Below are positions 9,610-18,162 of a stretch of 64,000 nt of DNA, one piece after another; within the stretch, counting starts at the first letter, position 1; the number at the start of each line of letters is the position of its first letter. The stretch lies in the NCBI RefSeq assembly GCF_029510815.1, contig NZ_CP120360.1, positions 186,001 to 250,000 on the forward strand. Reading direction: 5' to 3'. This DNA comes from Janibacter sp. DB-40 (GTDB lineage: Bacteria > Actinomycetota > Actinomycetes > Actinomycetales > Dermatophilaceae). The position numbers were made by a program, and so were the translations under genes. Below the pieces are notes generated by a model. That model was given only the letters and a program-made list of their open reading frames with translations, was not told the origin of the DNA and made no database searches.

Positions 9610-10062
9610 ATGGACCAGCGCGACCCGCTCACGATCGGGGAGACCGCGCGCCGCGCCGGCGTCACGGTCCCGACCCTCCGGTTCTACGAGTCCAGGGGCC
9701 TGGTGCATCCCACCCGCACCGCCGGCAACCAGCGTCGCTACCCGCGGCACACCCTGCGGCGGTTGGCCTTCGTCCGGGCCGCCCAGCGCTTCGGCCTGTC
9801 ACTGGAGGAGATCAGGTCCGCGCTCGAGACGCTGCCGCGCGACCGGCCCCCGACCTCCCGGGACTGGAAGCGCCTCTCCCGCACGTGGCACGACGCGCTG
9901 CAGGAGCGCATCGATGCCCTCGTGCGACTGCGGGACACCACCACCGGCTGCATCGGGTGCGGCTGCCTGTCGACGACGAGCTGCCCGATCTACAACCCCG
10001 ACGACCTCCACGGTGACGAAGGGCCCGGCGCCCGGCGTTGGCCATCTGGCCTCCGGGACTGA
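9610..10062 (+). CDS. soxR: redox-sensing MerR-family activator SoxR
   Basis: A 150-residue protein with a MerR N-terminal winged helix (LTIGETARRAGVTVPTLRFY, then NQRRYPR), a dimerisation helix and the [2Fe-2S]-binding motif CIGCGCLSTTSC near residues 117-128. That cysteine spacing (CX2CXCX5C) is diagnostic for SoxR, which is oxidised by redox-cycling compounds and then untwists promoters with 19-bp spacers. TAGGGT lies 8 nt before the ATG and no ribosome site is seen, so the mRNA is probably leaderless. Its perfect operator is in the gap shared with divergent whiB7. No soxS is present; actinobacterial SoxR proteins act directly on target genes. Confidence 0.95.
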   Translation: MDQRDPLTIGETARRAGVTVPTLRFYESRGLVHPTRTAGNQRRYPRHTLRRLAFVRAAQRFGLSLEEIRSALETLPRDRPPTSRDWKRLSRTWHDALQERIDALVRLRDTTTGCIGCGCLSTTSCPIYNPDDLHGDEGPGARRWPSGLRD

Positions 10063-10184
10063 CGCGCTACCGCGACCACGGCGATCCGGGGAGACGGATC
10101 CGCGCCGCGAACGCCATCGCGTCCCTCCGGAGGTCGACGGGGTGGTGCCCGCGTGCGACGGCTCCAAGCGGGTAGGTGACCCCC

Positions 10185-10598
10185 ATGGACGATGCGCACC
10201 GCAGACCAACGGGCACGGACGACCGGACCGTCGAGGCCCTCGGCAAGCTGTCGGAGGCCTTCGAGGTCGTCGAGGAGGCGCGCGGGTACCTCTACGCCTT
10301 CCACCGGCGGTGCGGGACCGCCGACCTGACGCTCGGGGAGGCCGTGCGCCTGCTCCGCGAGGCCGGGCACACCGCGATGGCCGACGACCTGCAGACGAAT
10401 CTGGTCGGACGCAACGTGCTCCCGGACCGCTGGAGCTACCAGGTCGTCGAGGAGTACGACGACGGGTACTACGCGCCCTTCCGCGCGGCGGAGGTGGCCG
10501 CGCGGTACGAGCTCGTGGAGGGGAAGCGACACATCTTCGAGGCGGAGATGAAGGAGGAGGAGCGCCGGGACGGGCCTGACGACGGCCTGTCAGGATGA
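10185..10598 (+). CDS. conserved hypothetical protein upstream of purC
   Basis: A 137-residue soluble, acidic protein that I do not recognise. It begins with a flexible stretch, then a helical part (EALGKLSEAFEVVEEARGYL), then a region rich in Trp and Tyr (DRWSYQVVEEYDDGYY) and a charged C-terminal helix. There is no signal peptide, membrane segment or cysteine motif. The ATG at 10185 follows TAGGTG by 6 nt and has no Shine-Dalgarno, so it may be leaderless. The purC start is only 4 bp downstream and purC has its own -10-like element inside the end of this gene. Confidence 0.7.
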   Translation: MDDAHRRPTGTDDRTVEALGKLSEAFEVVEEARGYLYAFHRRCGTADLTLGEAVRLLREAGHTAMADDLQTNLVGRNVLPDRWSYQVVEEYDDGYYAPFRAAEVAARYELVEGKRHIFEAEMKEEERRDGPDDGLSG

Positions 10599-10602
10599 CC
10601 CC

Positions 10603-11559
10603 ATGACGAGTGACGCCCCCCTCGACCTGCCCGGCTACGCCCACGTCTACTCGGGCAAGGTGCGCGACCTGTATGCCCCGACCGGGTCGGATGGCGCACC
10701 CCGCGGGGACCAGCTGCTCCTCGTGGCCAGCGACCGGATGTCGGCCTACGACTTCGTCCTCGACACCCCGATCCCGGACAAGGGCGCGGTGCTGACGCAG
10801 ATGTCGCTGTGGTGGTTCGAGCAGGTCGCCGACCTCGTGCCGCACCACGTCGTCTCCACCGACGTGCCCGCGGCCGTGGCCGGCCGGGCGGTCCTCGTCG
10901 AGCGCCTCGACATGCTCCCCGTGGAGTGCGTCGCCCGCGCCTACCTCACCGGTGGCGGCCTGGGCGAGTACCGCTCGACCGGCGCGGTCAGCGGGATCGA
11001 GCTCCCCGACGGGCTCGTCGACGGGTCCCGCCTGCCGGAGCCGATCTTCACCCCCTCCACCAAGGCGCCCGCCGGCGAGCACGACGAGCCGATCCCCTTC
11101 GCGGGTGTCGTCGCCGAGGTCGGTCAGGCGCTCGCCGAGCGCGCCCGCGACCTCACCGTGCGCATCCTCCAACGCGGCAACGAGATCGCCACCGATCGCG
11201 GGATCATCCTCGCCGACACGAAGGTCGAGTTCGGCCTGCGCGGCCTCGATCTCGGCGAAGGGGAGGACCCCCGGGCCGCGATCCGCTCCCGGGGGGCGGA
11301 CGCCGAGATCGTCCTCGCGGACGAGCTCCTCACCCCCGACTCCTCGCGCTTCTGGCCGGCGGACCAGTGGGAGCCGGGCCGGCAGCAGCCGAGCTACGAC
11401 AAGCAGTTCGTCCGCGACTGGCTGACCTCGCCGGCGTCCGGCTGGGACAGGTCCTCCGGCGAGGCGCCGCCCGCGCTGCCGGACCGGGTCGTCGAGCAGA
11501 CCCGGGCGAAGTACGTCGAGGCCTACGAGCGGCTGACGGGGCAGACCTTCCGCGGCTGA
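10603..11559 (+). CDS. purC: phosphoribosylaminoimidazole-succinocarboxamide synthase
   Basis: Joins CAIR and aspartate with ATP to give SAICAR in purine synthesis. It has 318 residues. The family motifs are YSGKVRDLY near the start, VASDRMSAYDFVL, the block ECVARAYLTG with GGLGEY, PIFTPSTKA, DTKVEFGL, and DEL.TPDSSRFW near the end. The C-terminus QFVRDWL is usual for this eukaryote-like longer form. It starts at the ATG at 10603, six nt after CAGGAT, which suggests a leaderless transcript. It ends 3 bp from the stop of the convergent ArsR gene. Confidence 0.97.
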   Translation: MTSDAPLDLPGYAHVYSGKVRDLYAPTGSDGAPRGDQLLLVASDRMSAYDFVLDTPIPDKGAVLTQMSLWWFEQVADLVPHHVVSTDVPAAVAGRAVLVERLDMLPVECVARAYLTGGGLGEYRSTGAVSGIELPDGLVDGSRLPEPIFTPSTKAPAGEHDEPIPFAGVVAEVGQALAERARDLTVRILQRGNEIATDRGIILADTKVEFGLRGLDLGEGEDPRAAIRSRGADAEIVLADELLTPDSSRFWPADQWEPGRQQPSYDKQFVRDWLTSPASGWDRSSGEAPPALPDRVVEQTRAKYVEAYERLTGQTFRG

Positions 11560-11562
11560 GGG

Positions 11563-12129
11563 CTACTCCATCTCCTCCATCGGGAGCATGAGGACGTAGG
11601 AGTCCCAGGCGCGGGCGCCCTCGGGGTGGTCCGAGCGGGTCCGGCCGCGGTACTCGTCGGTGATCTCCGCGATGCGGTCGCCGAGCTCCTGGACCTCCTC
11701 CCACGTGAGCCACAGCCGTCCGTGGCTCATCCGACCGACGTCGTCGCGGCCCGCCGTCATGGCCCGCTCCGCTCGCTGGACGCCGGCCCGGATGTCGGTG
11801 AACCACCCGGAGAGGTTCGCGTCCCAGGCGTCCACGCCCGAGTCCCGGTAGGCCTCGGGGCGGATCGAGAAGCTGTCCGCCGCGGCGCGCCACGGGCGCT
11901 GCCGGGCGTCGGAGGTCGACTCGTCGCGCACGACGACGCCCGCCTTCTCCAGCGCCCGCAGGTGGTAGCTCGTGGCGGACGGGGTGAGGCCCACGAGCTG
12001 CGCCGCCTCGGTCGCGGTGAGCACCTCGCCGGCGAAGAGCTCGGTGATGAGGCGCTGCCGTGCCGGGTGGGCGAGGACGCGCAGGGCCGTGGGATCCGTG
12101 ATCTGCAGCTCGCTCCGCTTTCTGGGCAT
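11563..12129 (-). CDS. ArsR-family winged-helix regulator
   Basis: A 188-residue DNA-binding protein. Residues 10-85 form an ArsR-like winged helix: RVLAHPARQRLITEL, LTATEAAQLVGLTPSATSYH and LRALEKAGVV. The C-terminal half is helical and rich in Trp and Arg (AWDANLSGWF, LWLTWEEVQELGD), as in regulators of the DUF4423/YdfF type. I see no metal-binding cysteine pair. It is divergent from an MFS transporter with 49 bp between start codons. TAGCAT lies 6 nt before its ATG, so it is likely leaderless. The shared gap holds GTGAAG repeats that are a likely operator. It probably represses the transporter and itself. Confidence 0.85.
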   Translation of the reverse strand: MPRKRSELQITDPTALRVLAHPARQRLITELFAGEVLTATEAAQLVGLTPSATSYHLRALEKAGVVVRDESTSDARQRPWRAAADSFSIRPEAYRDSGVDAWDANLSGWFTDIRAGVQRAERAMTAGRDDVGRMSHGRLWLTWEEVQELGDRIAEITDEYRGRTRSDHPEGARAWDSYVLMLPMEEME

Positions 12130-12135
12130 GAGCCG

Positions 12136-12196
12136 ATGCTATTGCCACGCCCATGCGTGAAGCACTACCTTCACATATATGAAACAGATGCTTCAC
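12136..12196. promoter_or_regulatory. divergent leaderless promoters with GTGAAG operator
   Basis: The minus -10 TAGCAT (12141-12136) is 6 nt from the arsR ATG. The plus -10 TACCTT (12166-12171) is 7 nt from the MFS ATG. GTGAAG at 12157-12162 and CTTCAC at 12169-12174 form an inverted repeat across the plus -10. A third CTTCAC at 12191-12196 lies just inside the MFS gene. The position predicts repression of both promoters by the ArsR protein. Confidence 0.6.
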
Positions 12197-13453
12197 GACT
12201 GTGGTCGGCTGCTGGGCGACCGACGCACCCGGTGGGTGCTCGGTGGCCTCGCCGTCTCCGTCGTGGGGGACGGGGCGGCCCGGGTGGCCATCCTGCTGAG
12301 GGTGCACGCCGAGGGGGGTGGGTCGTCCGCGCTGGCGGTCGTGCTCGTGCTCTTCGCCCTGCCGATGGTCCTGCTGGCCGGGGTGGCCGGAGCGCTCGCC
12401 GACCGACCCGACCCGCGCCCGGTCGTGCTGGGTGCCGTCGCGCTGCAGCTCGTCGCCGCGGTAGTGCTGGCGCTCACCGGGGGGCTGGCCTGGACGGGGG
12501 GCGCTGCCTTCGTGCTGCAGACCGGCTTCGCCCTCGCCAACTCGGCGTGGATGGTCGCCCTGCCCCGGCTCGTCGCTGAGGAGGACGTCGGCACACTCGT
12601 CTCCCTGCACCACGGTCTGATGGCCCTGGCCGCACCGACCGGTGCGGCCCTCGGCGGCCTGCTCGTCCAGCACGTCGGTGCGGCCACCCCCTTCGTCCTC
12701 GATGCGGCCAGCTTCGTCGTCCTGATGGGCGCCGGCCTCGCGCTGCTGCCGGTGCGGGAGTCCGCCGCCTCGAGCGCTCCGTCGGGGATCCTTCGCACGG
12801 TGCTGCCACTGGACGGCCTCGCGGCCCTGCGGCGGCACTCGCTGCTGACCCTGCTGGCGGCGGCGGTGCTGCCGTTCATCATCGCCGTCGAGTCGGTCAA
12901 CGCGATCGAGGTGTACCTCGTGAGGGACGTGCTCGGGGGCAGCTCCGGGTTCTTCGGCTTCTCCGAGGGGATGGCCGGCGTGGGAGTCGCGATCGGGGCC
13001 CTGCTGGCGTCGGCGGCCCGGACGACGACCGCCCGGGCGCGCACGGTCCTGTGGGCGATCCCGGCCATGTCGCTCGTCGTGGTCGCTGAGGGGCTCGCCC
13101 CCGGGACGTCGGTCTACCTGGTCCTGGTGGTCTCGATCGGGCTCCTGCTCGGTGGCCTCAACGCGGTCGTCATGACACTCGTGGTGACCGAGACAGGTGC
13201 CCGCACGCGGGGACGGGTCGTCGCCTTCGTCGGGGGCGCCGCCCGGTCCTGCGGGATGATCGCGCTCGCCGTCGGTGGCTTGCTCGGCACCCTGCTCGAT
13301 CCGCGCACGTCCTTCGTCGCCGTGGGCATGGTCGGTCTGGCCATCGGCGTCGTGGCCCTGTGGGCCGCGCGCGGGCGGGTCCCCGTCGCACGACCGCAGC
13401 CGACCACGCCGGTGGCCGGCACGGCTGCCGTCGGGAGCCGTCCAACCACCTAG
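12179..13453 (+). CDS. major facilitator superfamily transporter
   Basis: A 424-residue integral membrane protein with about twelve hydrophobic segments, for example LAVVLVLFALPMVLLAGVAG, AALGGLLVQHVGAA and VYLVLVVSIGLLLGGLNAVV. The loop after the second segment, GALADRPDPRPVV, is the MFS motif-A position (G-x3-D-R-x-x-R). It resembles drug/enterobactin-exporter-like MFS proteins, but the substrate cannot be read from sequence. The divergent ArsR-type regulator suggests efflux induced by a small molecule. The start is the ATG 7 nt after the TACCTT -10. The last 20 residues are hydrophilic. Confidence 0.88.
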   Translation: MKQMLHDCGRLLGDRRTRWVLGGLAVSVVGDGAARVAILLRVHAEGGGSSALAVVLVLFALPMVLLAGVAGALADRPDPRPVVLGAVALQLVAAVVLALTGGLAWTGGAAFVLQTGFALANSAWMVALPRLVAEEDVGTLVSLHHGLMALAAPTGAALGGLLVQHVGAATPFVLDAASFVVLMGAGLALLPVRESAASSAPSGILRTVLPLDGLAALRRHSLLTLLAAAVLPFIIAVESVNAIEVYLVRDVLGGSSGFFGFSEGMAGVGVAIGALLASAARTTTARARTVLWAIPAMSLVVVAEGLAPGTSVYLVLVVSIGLLLGGLNAVVMTLVVTETGARTRGRVVAFVGGAARSCGMIALAVGGLLGTLLDPRTSFVAVGMVGLAIGVVALWAARGRVPVARPQPTTPVAGTAAVGSRPTT

Positions 13454-13586
13454 CTGCCGGCTGTTGCCCGGGCCCGCACCTTGGCCAGCAGCAGAGGCGG
13501 CGCTCGCCCTCCCGGACCATCGGCATCGCCAACGCGGAGTGTGATCACCTCTTCCACGCCGGCTCGCAGCGGGGCAGACTGCGGCC

Positions 13587-15140
13587 ATGTCGACGAAGAT
13601 GCAGATGGCCACCGCCCGTGCCAACGGACTGGGGGAGGTGCTGCGCCGCAGCGCTGCTCGCTTCCGGGACAAGACGGCGATCATCGACGGCGAGACGCGG
13701 CTGAGTTACCGCGAGTTCGACGACCTGTGCACGCGGGTGGCGGCCGGTCTCGCCGGTCACGGCATCAACCCGGGCGACCGGGTCGCCCTGCTCAGCCGCA
13801 ACTCCGCCGACTTCGCGGCGATCGCCTGGGGCGCCGCCCGCCTGGGAGTCATCCTCGTCCCGATCAACTTCATGCTCACCGCGGACGAGGTCGGTTACAT
13901 CGTCGGCGACAGCGAGCCGGTCGCCTTCATCACCCAGCCGGAGTTCGTGGACACCGCCACCGAGGCGATCGCCGCGAGTGGACAGGCGGTCCCCACCCGC
14001 ATCGTCACCGGGGAGGCGAAGGGGGAGTGGGCCCCCTTCGCCGACCTCGCCGCGACCGACGCGACCGGCTGGACCCCTCCGGTGGTCGCCGACGACGACC
14101 CGATCCGGCTGATGTACACCTCCGGCACGGAGTCCCGGCCGAAGGGAGCGCTGCTCACCTCCCGCGCACTGCAGGCCGAGTACCTCAGCGCGATCATCGA
14201 CGGCGGGATGACCGGCGACGACATCGACCTGCACACCCTGCCGCTGTACCACTGCGCGCAGCTGGACTGCTTCCTCGGGCCCGACCTCATGCTCGGCGCG
14301 ACGAGCATCATCCTGCCCGCGCCGGAGCCGGCGACCGTGCTGCGCACCATCGCCGAGCACGGGGTCACGAAGTACTTCGCGCCGCCGACGGTGTGGATCG
14401 GCCTGCTGCGCCACGCGGACTTCGACACCACCGACCTGTCCTCGCTGCGCAAGGGCTACTACGGCGCCTCCCCGATGCCGGTGGAGATCCTCAAGGAGAT
14501 CCAGCAGCGGCTGCCGGACGTCGACCTGTGGAACTTCTACGGCCAGACCGAGCTGGCCCCGGTCGCGACGATCCTGCCGCCGCACGAGCAGCTCTCGCAC
14601 GCGGGCTCGGCCGGCTTCCCGGTGCTCAACGTCGAGACCCGGCTCGTCGACGACGACGGCGTCGAGGTGCCCGTCGGTGAGATCGGCGAGGTGGTCCACC
14701 GCAGCCCGCAGATCGCGGCCGGCTACTGGCGCAACGGGGAGAAGACCGCGGAGGCCTTCAAAGGTGGCTGGTTCCACTCCGGGGACCTGGCGATCGCCGA
14801 CGAGGACGGCCGGATCACGATCGTCGACCGCAAGAAGGACATGATCAAGACCGGCGGCGAGAACGTCGCCTCGCGCGAGGTCGAGGAGGCGATCTACGCC
14901 CACCCCGACGTCGCGGAGGTCGCGGTCTTCGCCCTGCCGGACCCGAAGTGGGTCGAGGCGGTCACCGCGACCGTCGTCGCCAAGGAGGGCTCGGAGCTCA
15001 CCGTCGCCGCGATCGAGGAACACTGCGCCGGAGTACTCGCCTCCTTCAAGCGGCCCAAGCGGATCGAGGTCCTGCCCGAGCTGCCGAAGAACCCGAGCGG
15101 CAAGATCCTCAAGCGCGAGCTGCGGGAACGCTTCAGCTGA
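13587..15140 (+). CDS. AMP-forming fatty acyl-CoA synthetase
   Basis: A 517-residue ANL-family ligase that activates a carboxylic acid as acyl-AMP and then makes acyl-CoA. Motifs in order: MYTSGTESRPKGALL (P-loop), NFYGQTELAP, the hinge region GWFHSGDLAIADEDG and DRKKDMIKTGGENV, and the C-terminal lysine motif PKNPSGKILKRELR. The P-loop has the slightly unusual ESRPKG. A long- or medium-chain fatty acid is the probable substrate. CAGACT lies 6 nt before the ATG, so the transcript may be leaderless. The TGA overlaps the ATG of the DUF1697 gene by one base. Confidence 0.92.
   Translation: MSTKMQMATARANGLGEVLRRSAARFRDKTAIIDGETRLSYREFDDLCTRVAAGLAGHGINPGDRVALLSRNSADFAAIAWGAARLGVILVPINFMLTADEVGYIVGDSEPVAFITQPEFVDTATEAIAASGQAVPTRIVTGEAKGEWAPFADLAATDATGWTPPVVADDDPIRLMYTSGTESRPKGALLTSRALQAEYLSAIIDGGMTGDDIDLHTLPLYHCAQLDCFLGPDLMLGATSIILPAPEPATVLRTIAEHGVTKYFAPPTVWIGLLRHADFDTTDLSSLRKGYYGASPMPVEILKEIQQRLPDVDLWNFYGQTELAPVATILPPHEQLSHAGSAGFPVLNVETRLVDDDGVEVPVGEIGEVVHRSPQIAAGYWRNGEKTAEAFKGGWFHSGDLAIADEDGRITIVDRKKDMIKTGGENVASREVEEAIYAHPDVAEVAVFALPDPKWVEAVTATVVAKEGSELTVAAIEEHCAGVLASFKRPKRIEVLPELPKNPSGKILKRELRERFS
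14015..14042. repeat. perfect 11-bp inverted repeat inside a coding region
   Basis: Arms GGCGAAGGGGG (14015-14025) and CCCCCTTCGCC (14032-14042) around a 6-nt loop, within the acyl-CoA synthetase gene. Each arm contains one copy of the 9-mer CGAAGGGGG that is over-represented in this window. The coding text is EAKGEWAPFAD. Confidence 0.85.
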
Positions 15141-15685
15141 TGCCCGCGTACGTCGCCTTCCTCAGGGCGATCAACCTCGGCGCCCGCCGGAAGTTCCCCA
15201 AGGCCGACCTGCAGCGAGTCGTCGAGTCGGTCGGCACCGATGTGCAGGTGCACCTCAACACCGGCAACGTGCTGCTGACCAGCCGGCAGCGCTCGACGGA
15301 TGCGGTGGCGCGGACGCTCGAGCGGGCCTTCGCCGCCGACCGGGGGTTCGAGGTACCCACCGTGGTGCTCACGCTCGACGAGCTGGTGAGCGTCGCCGCG
15401 GAGGCCGACACGGTGGCGGGGGAGGCCCCCTTCGTCGTCGCGGCGCACTACGTCTCGTTCCTCAAGGAGGAGCCGAGCGCGGAGGCGGTCGCCGCCTTCA
15501 CCGCACGGGAGACGAAGGGGGAGACCGCCGTGGTCCGCGGTGCCGCCGTGCACCTGCTGGTCGCCGAGGCCGAGAACTACCGCGGGGCGAAGCTGCCCGG
15601 GGCGGTCGAGCGGGACCTCGGAGTCGCGACGAACCGCAACGTCACGGTGGTGAGGGAGCTGGCACGTCGCTGGGGCGGCGGATGA
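15140..15685 (+). CDS. DUF1697 family protein
   Basis: A 181-residue cytoplasmic protein. The start YVAFLRAINLGARRKFPKAD, followed by HLNTGNVLLTS and the end ATNRNVTVVRELA, is the pattern of DUF1697, a widespread family of unknown function. The ATG shares one base with the stop of the acyl-CoA synthetase, so the two are coupled. A hairpin follows immediately after the stop. Nothing in the sequence shows its activity. Confidence 0.85.
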   Translation: MPAYVAFLRAINLGARRKFPKADLQRVVESVGTDVQVHLNTGNVLLTSRQRSTDAVARTLERAFAADRGFEVPTVVLTLDELVSVAAEADTVAGEAPFVVAAHYVSFLKEEPSAEAVAAFTARETKGETAVVRGAAVHLLVAEAENYRGAKLPGAVERDLGVATNRNVTVVRELARRWGGG

Positions 15686-15686
15686 T

Positions 15687-15706
15687 GCGTCCGCGCTGAC
15701 GGACGC
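15687..15706 (+). terminator. hairpin after DUF1697
   Basis: Arms GCGTCCG and CGGACGC with a 6-nt loop, starting 1 bp after the DUF1697 stop codon. There is no U-tract. Confidence 0.6.
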
Positions 15707-15731
15707 GCTCGTTCGTGACAGCCTCGTGGGC

Positions 15732-16394
15732 ATGGGGAAGCGCCACTCACAGTCGTGTCCGACCGCCTCGACCTGTGTCAGCGCGCACCGTGCTGCCGGT
15801 CGAGCCGTGCACGCGCTCGCGGTCAGTGCGGTCGTCGTGGCCCTGGCGTCCTGCTCCTCGGACCCGTCGGGCGGCTGGACGCCGGAGCCGCAGGCCGTCT
15901 CCTCGCAGCAGTTGGCGCAGCTGCTCGAGTCCTGCCCCGAGCTGCAGTCGGAGGATCCCGAGGAGATCACGGCGGGCGTTCGTGGGGAGCGGGCTCTGCT
16001 CGCGCACGGTACGCCCGAGTTGTTCCGCTTCTGCGTCCTCGACGGTGTCGGGACAGGCGACGTGCGCAATACCGGTCACGGCTCTGGTCGAAGCACCGGC
16101 GACATGGCCACGGACGAGGTGAGGGTGCTCCAGTGGGGGGCCAACGCCCTGGGCCGGGACGGCTACTCGATGATGATGGGCGTCGTCGGCGAGGACGTCA
16201 CCGGCGTCGAGATCAACGTCGGCGCCGCCCTGCCCGAGCGGCTCGAGGCCCCCGACACGATGACGGCGACCGTCGAGCACGGACGCTTCCTCGGGTGGTG
16301 GCCACAGGGCAGGGCCGCAGGCGAGGACGCGTTCAAGGTGACGCTGAACCTGCAGCTCGCGGACGGTGAGCGGGTCGAGCAGCTCGAGCCGTGA
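15732..16394 (+). CDS. secreted lipoprotein of unknown function
   Basis: About 220 residues. A basic N-region is followed by a hydrophobic stretch (HALAVSAVVVALASC) ending in a lipobox, LASC, so the mature protein should be lipid-anchored at the outer face of the membrane. The mature part is acidic with two further cysteines (ESCPEL, RFCVLD) that could form a disulfide. I do not recognise a family. The start is uncertain: an ATG at 15732, a GTG at 15726, or a GTG near 15807 that would give a more ordinary signal-peptide length. It converges with the UbiB-like gene, with 12 bp between stops. Confidence 0.65.
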   Translation: MGKRHSQSCPTASTCVSAHRAAGRAVHALAVSAVVVALASCSSDPSGGWTPEPQAVSSQQLAQLLESCPELQSEDPEEITAGVRGERALLAHGTPELFRFCVLDGVGTGDVRNTGHGSGRSTGDMATDEVRVLQWGANALGRDGYSMMMGVVGEDVTGVEINVGAALPERLEAPDTMTATVEHGRFLGWWPQGRAAGEDAFKVTLNLQLADGERVEQLEP

Positions 16395-16406
16395 CGACGA
16401 CCGACA

Positions 16407-18062
16407 TCAGCCGTCGTCCTGCGACGACGGATGGTAGCGGGCGACCTTGCGGTCGGTGAGCACGATGTGGACGCCGAGCGCGACCGCCGCCATCACCGCG
16501 ACGACGAAGAAGAGCATCGCGATCGCCGGGAAGCCCAGGAAGGTCACCTCGGTCTCCACGCTCATCATCATCGCGGCGCCGATGATCGTCGCCGCGATGA
16601 TCAGCCCGAGGGTGAGCCGGTTGGCGGTGCGCTGGAGCACGAGGTGCAGCCGCTGCTCGTCGAGCGCGTCGATCTGCACGCGCAGCTCGCCGCGGGCGAG
16701 CGAGTCGAGGATGCGGTTGGCGCGCTTGGGCAGGTGGGCGGTGAACTCCTTGGCCTCGATCGCGGCGGCCAGCAGCCCGCCGGGGGAGGTCTTCAGCGAC
16801 GAGGCGAAGATGTCGGAGACGTTGTCCCGGATCGCATCGGCGGGGGAGAAGTCCGGGTCGAGGTGCGAGGTGGTCTGGTCGAGGTTGAGCAGGGCCTTGC
16901 CGATCATCGCCATCTCGGCCGGCGGGCGCAGCCCGTGGACCCCGGAGAGGCGGGAGAGCTCGACGAGCAGCCGCCCGGCCTCGAGGTCCGGGCCACTGGC
17001 CATGGCCTCGCTGACGAGGTGGGCGACGTCGTCGCGGAAGGCGGCCGCGTCGTAGTCGTCGAGCGCGTGTCCCATGTCGGCCAGGACGGCGGCGGCCTCC
17101 TCCCCGTCCCCGTCGTTGATCGCCAGCAGGAGCTTGGTCACGTGCGTCTGCACGCGCTGCGGCACGGTGGCGATCATCCCCAGGTCGAGCAGCGCGAGCC
17201 GCCCGTCCTCGGTGACGAGCAGGTTGCCGGGGTGGGGGTCGGCGTGCAGCACGCCCTCGTCGAGGATCATCTGCAGGTAGCAGTGGAAGAGCTGCTCCAC
17301 GAGCGGCCGGGCGTCCAGGTCGATGAGGGCCAACGGCCCCAGGTCGGTCACCTTGCGGCCCTCGATGTGCTCCATCGTCAGCACCCGGGTCGTCGTCAGC
17401 TGCAGCACGGGCTCGGGCACGACCAGCCGGTCGTGCGCCTCGGTCAGCTCGATGAACCGCAGCAGGTTGCGGGCCTCCCGGCGGTAGTCGAGCTCGTCGA
17501 CGAGCGAGCGGCGGAACTGGTGGAGCAGCTGGTTGAGACCGTAGGAGCTGCCGACGCTGGTGTGCTTGTCGACCAGGCCGGTGACCTTGTCCAGCACGTC
17601 CATGTCGCCGCGGATCGTCTCCCGCACGTCCGGGCGCTGCACCTTGACGACGACGTCGCGGCCCGAGCGGGTCGTCGCCCGGTGCACCTGCCCGAGCGAG
17701 GCCGCCGCGAGCGGCTCCTCGTCGAAGAAGGCGAAGGCGTCCTTGAGCCGCATGTCGAGCTCCCCCTCGACGATCTCGCGGACCTCGGCGAAGGAGAAGG
17801 GCTCGACCGTGTCCTGCAGTCGGGTGAGCGCGTCGGTGTACGACGGGGGCAGCAGGTCGAAGCGCGTCGAGAGCAGCTGGCCCATCTTGATGTACGTCGG
17901 GCCCATCTTCTCCAGGTCGTTCGCGAAGGCCTGCGCCCGTGCGTCGGAACCCTCGGGCATGTCGTCGCCCCCGGTGAGGCCATCCACCTGGGCTCCGGCG
18001 AGCAGGTCGCTCCGGGCATGCCGGAGCAGGAGTCGGACGAGGTCGGTGTAGCGGCTGCTCAT
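16407..18062 (-). CDS. UbiB/ABC1-family atypical kinase
   Basis: A 551-residue membrane-associated member of the ABC1/UbiB protein-kinase-like family. Diagnostic elements are the KxGQ motif in YIKMGQLLSTR, the alanine-rich loop AAASLGQVHRA, VVVKVQRP, the ExD motif in VDELDYRREA, HADPHPGNLLV and the DLGM metal motif. Two hydrophobic segments close the protein (LIIAATIIGAAMM and AMLFFVVAVMAAVALG). In proteobacteria UbiB supports ubiquinone synthesis. Actinobacteria use menaquinone, so the role here is inferred as isoprenoid-lipid handling. It is divergent from purS, with 100 bp between starts. Confidence 0.9.
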   Translation of the reverse strand: MSSRYTDLVRLLLRHARSDLLAGAQVDGLTGGDDMPEGSDARAQAFANDLEKMGPTYIKMGQLLSTRFDLLPPSYTDALTRLQDTVEPFSFAEVREIVEGELDMRLKDAFAFFDEEPLAAASLGQVHRATTRSGRDVVVKVQRPDVRETIRGDMDVLDKVTGLVDKHTSVGSSYGLNQLLHQFRRSLVDELDYRREARNLLRFIELTEAHDRLVVPEPVLQLTTTRVLTMEHIEGRKVTDLGPLALIDLDARPLVEQLFHCYLQMILDEGVLHADPHPGNLLVTEDGRLALLDLGMIATVPQRVQTHVTKLLLAINDGDGEEAAAVLADMGHALDDYDAAAFRDDVAHLVSEAMASGPDLEAGRLLVELSRLSGVHGLRPPAEMAMIGKALLNLDQTTSHLDPDFSPADAIRDNVSDIFASSLKTSPGGLLAAAIEAKEFTAHLPKRANRILDSLARGELRVQIDALDEQRLHLVLQRTANRLTLGLIIAATIIGAAMMMSVETEVTFLGFPAIAMLFFVVAVMAAVALGVHIVLTDRKVARYHPSSQDDG

Positions 18063-18115
18063 GGTCCCATCCTGCCGAGGATCGAACCGCAGGGGTGCGT
18101 CGGGGTCGGGCCAAC

Positions 18116-18156
18116 TAGACTCTTCGGCGGACGCACCCCCCTTCGCACCCAGGAGA
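18116..18156 (+). promoter_or_regulatory. promoter and ribosome site of the purS-purQ-purL operon
   Basis: TAGACT (18116-18121) would start transcription near 18128, giving a leader of about 35 nt. The AGGAGA ribosome site (18151-18156) lies 6 nt before the GTG of purS. The leader contains one copy of the 9-mer CCCCCTTCG. No riboswitch-like fold is apparent. Confidence 0.55.
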
Positions 18157-18162
18157 CGCCCC

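Noticed and set aside
13540..13556. CRP-type operator GTGTGATCACCT before the acyl-CoA synthetase
   Set aside because: Only an 8-bp palindrome (GTGATCAC); the half-sites lack the 6-nt spacer of CRP sites.
15160..16060. Minus-strand open frame over DUF1697 and the lipoprotein gene
   Set aside because: Overlaps two better-supported plus-strand genes and has no recognisable domain.
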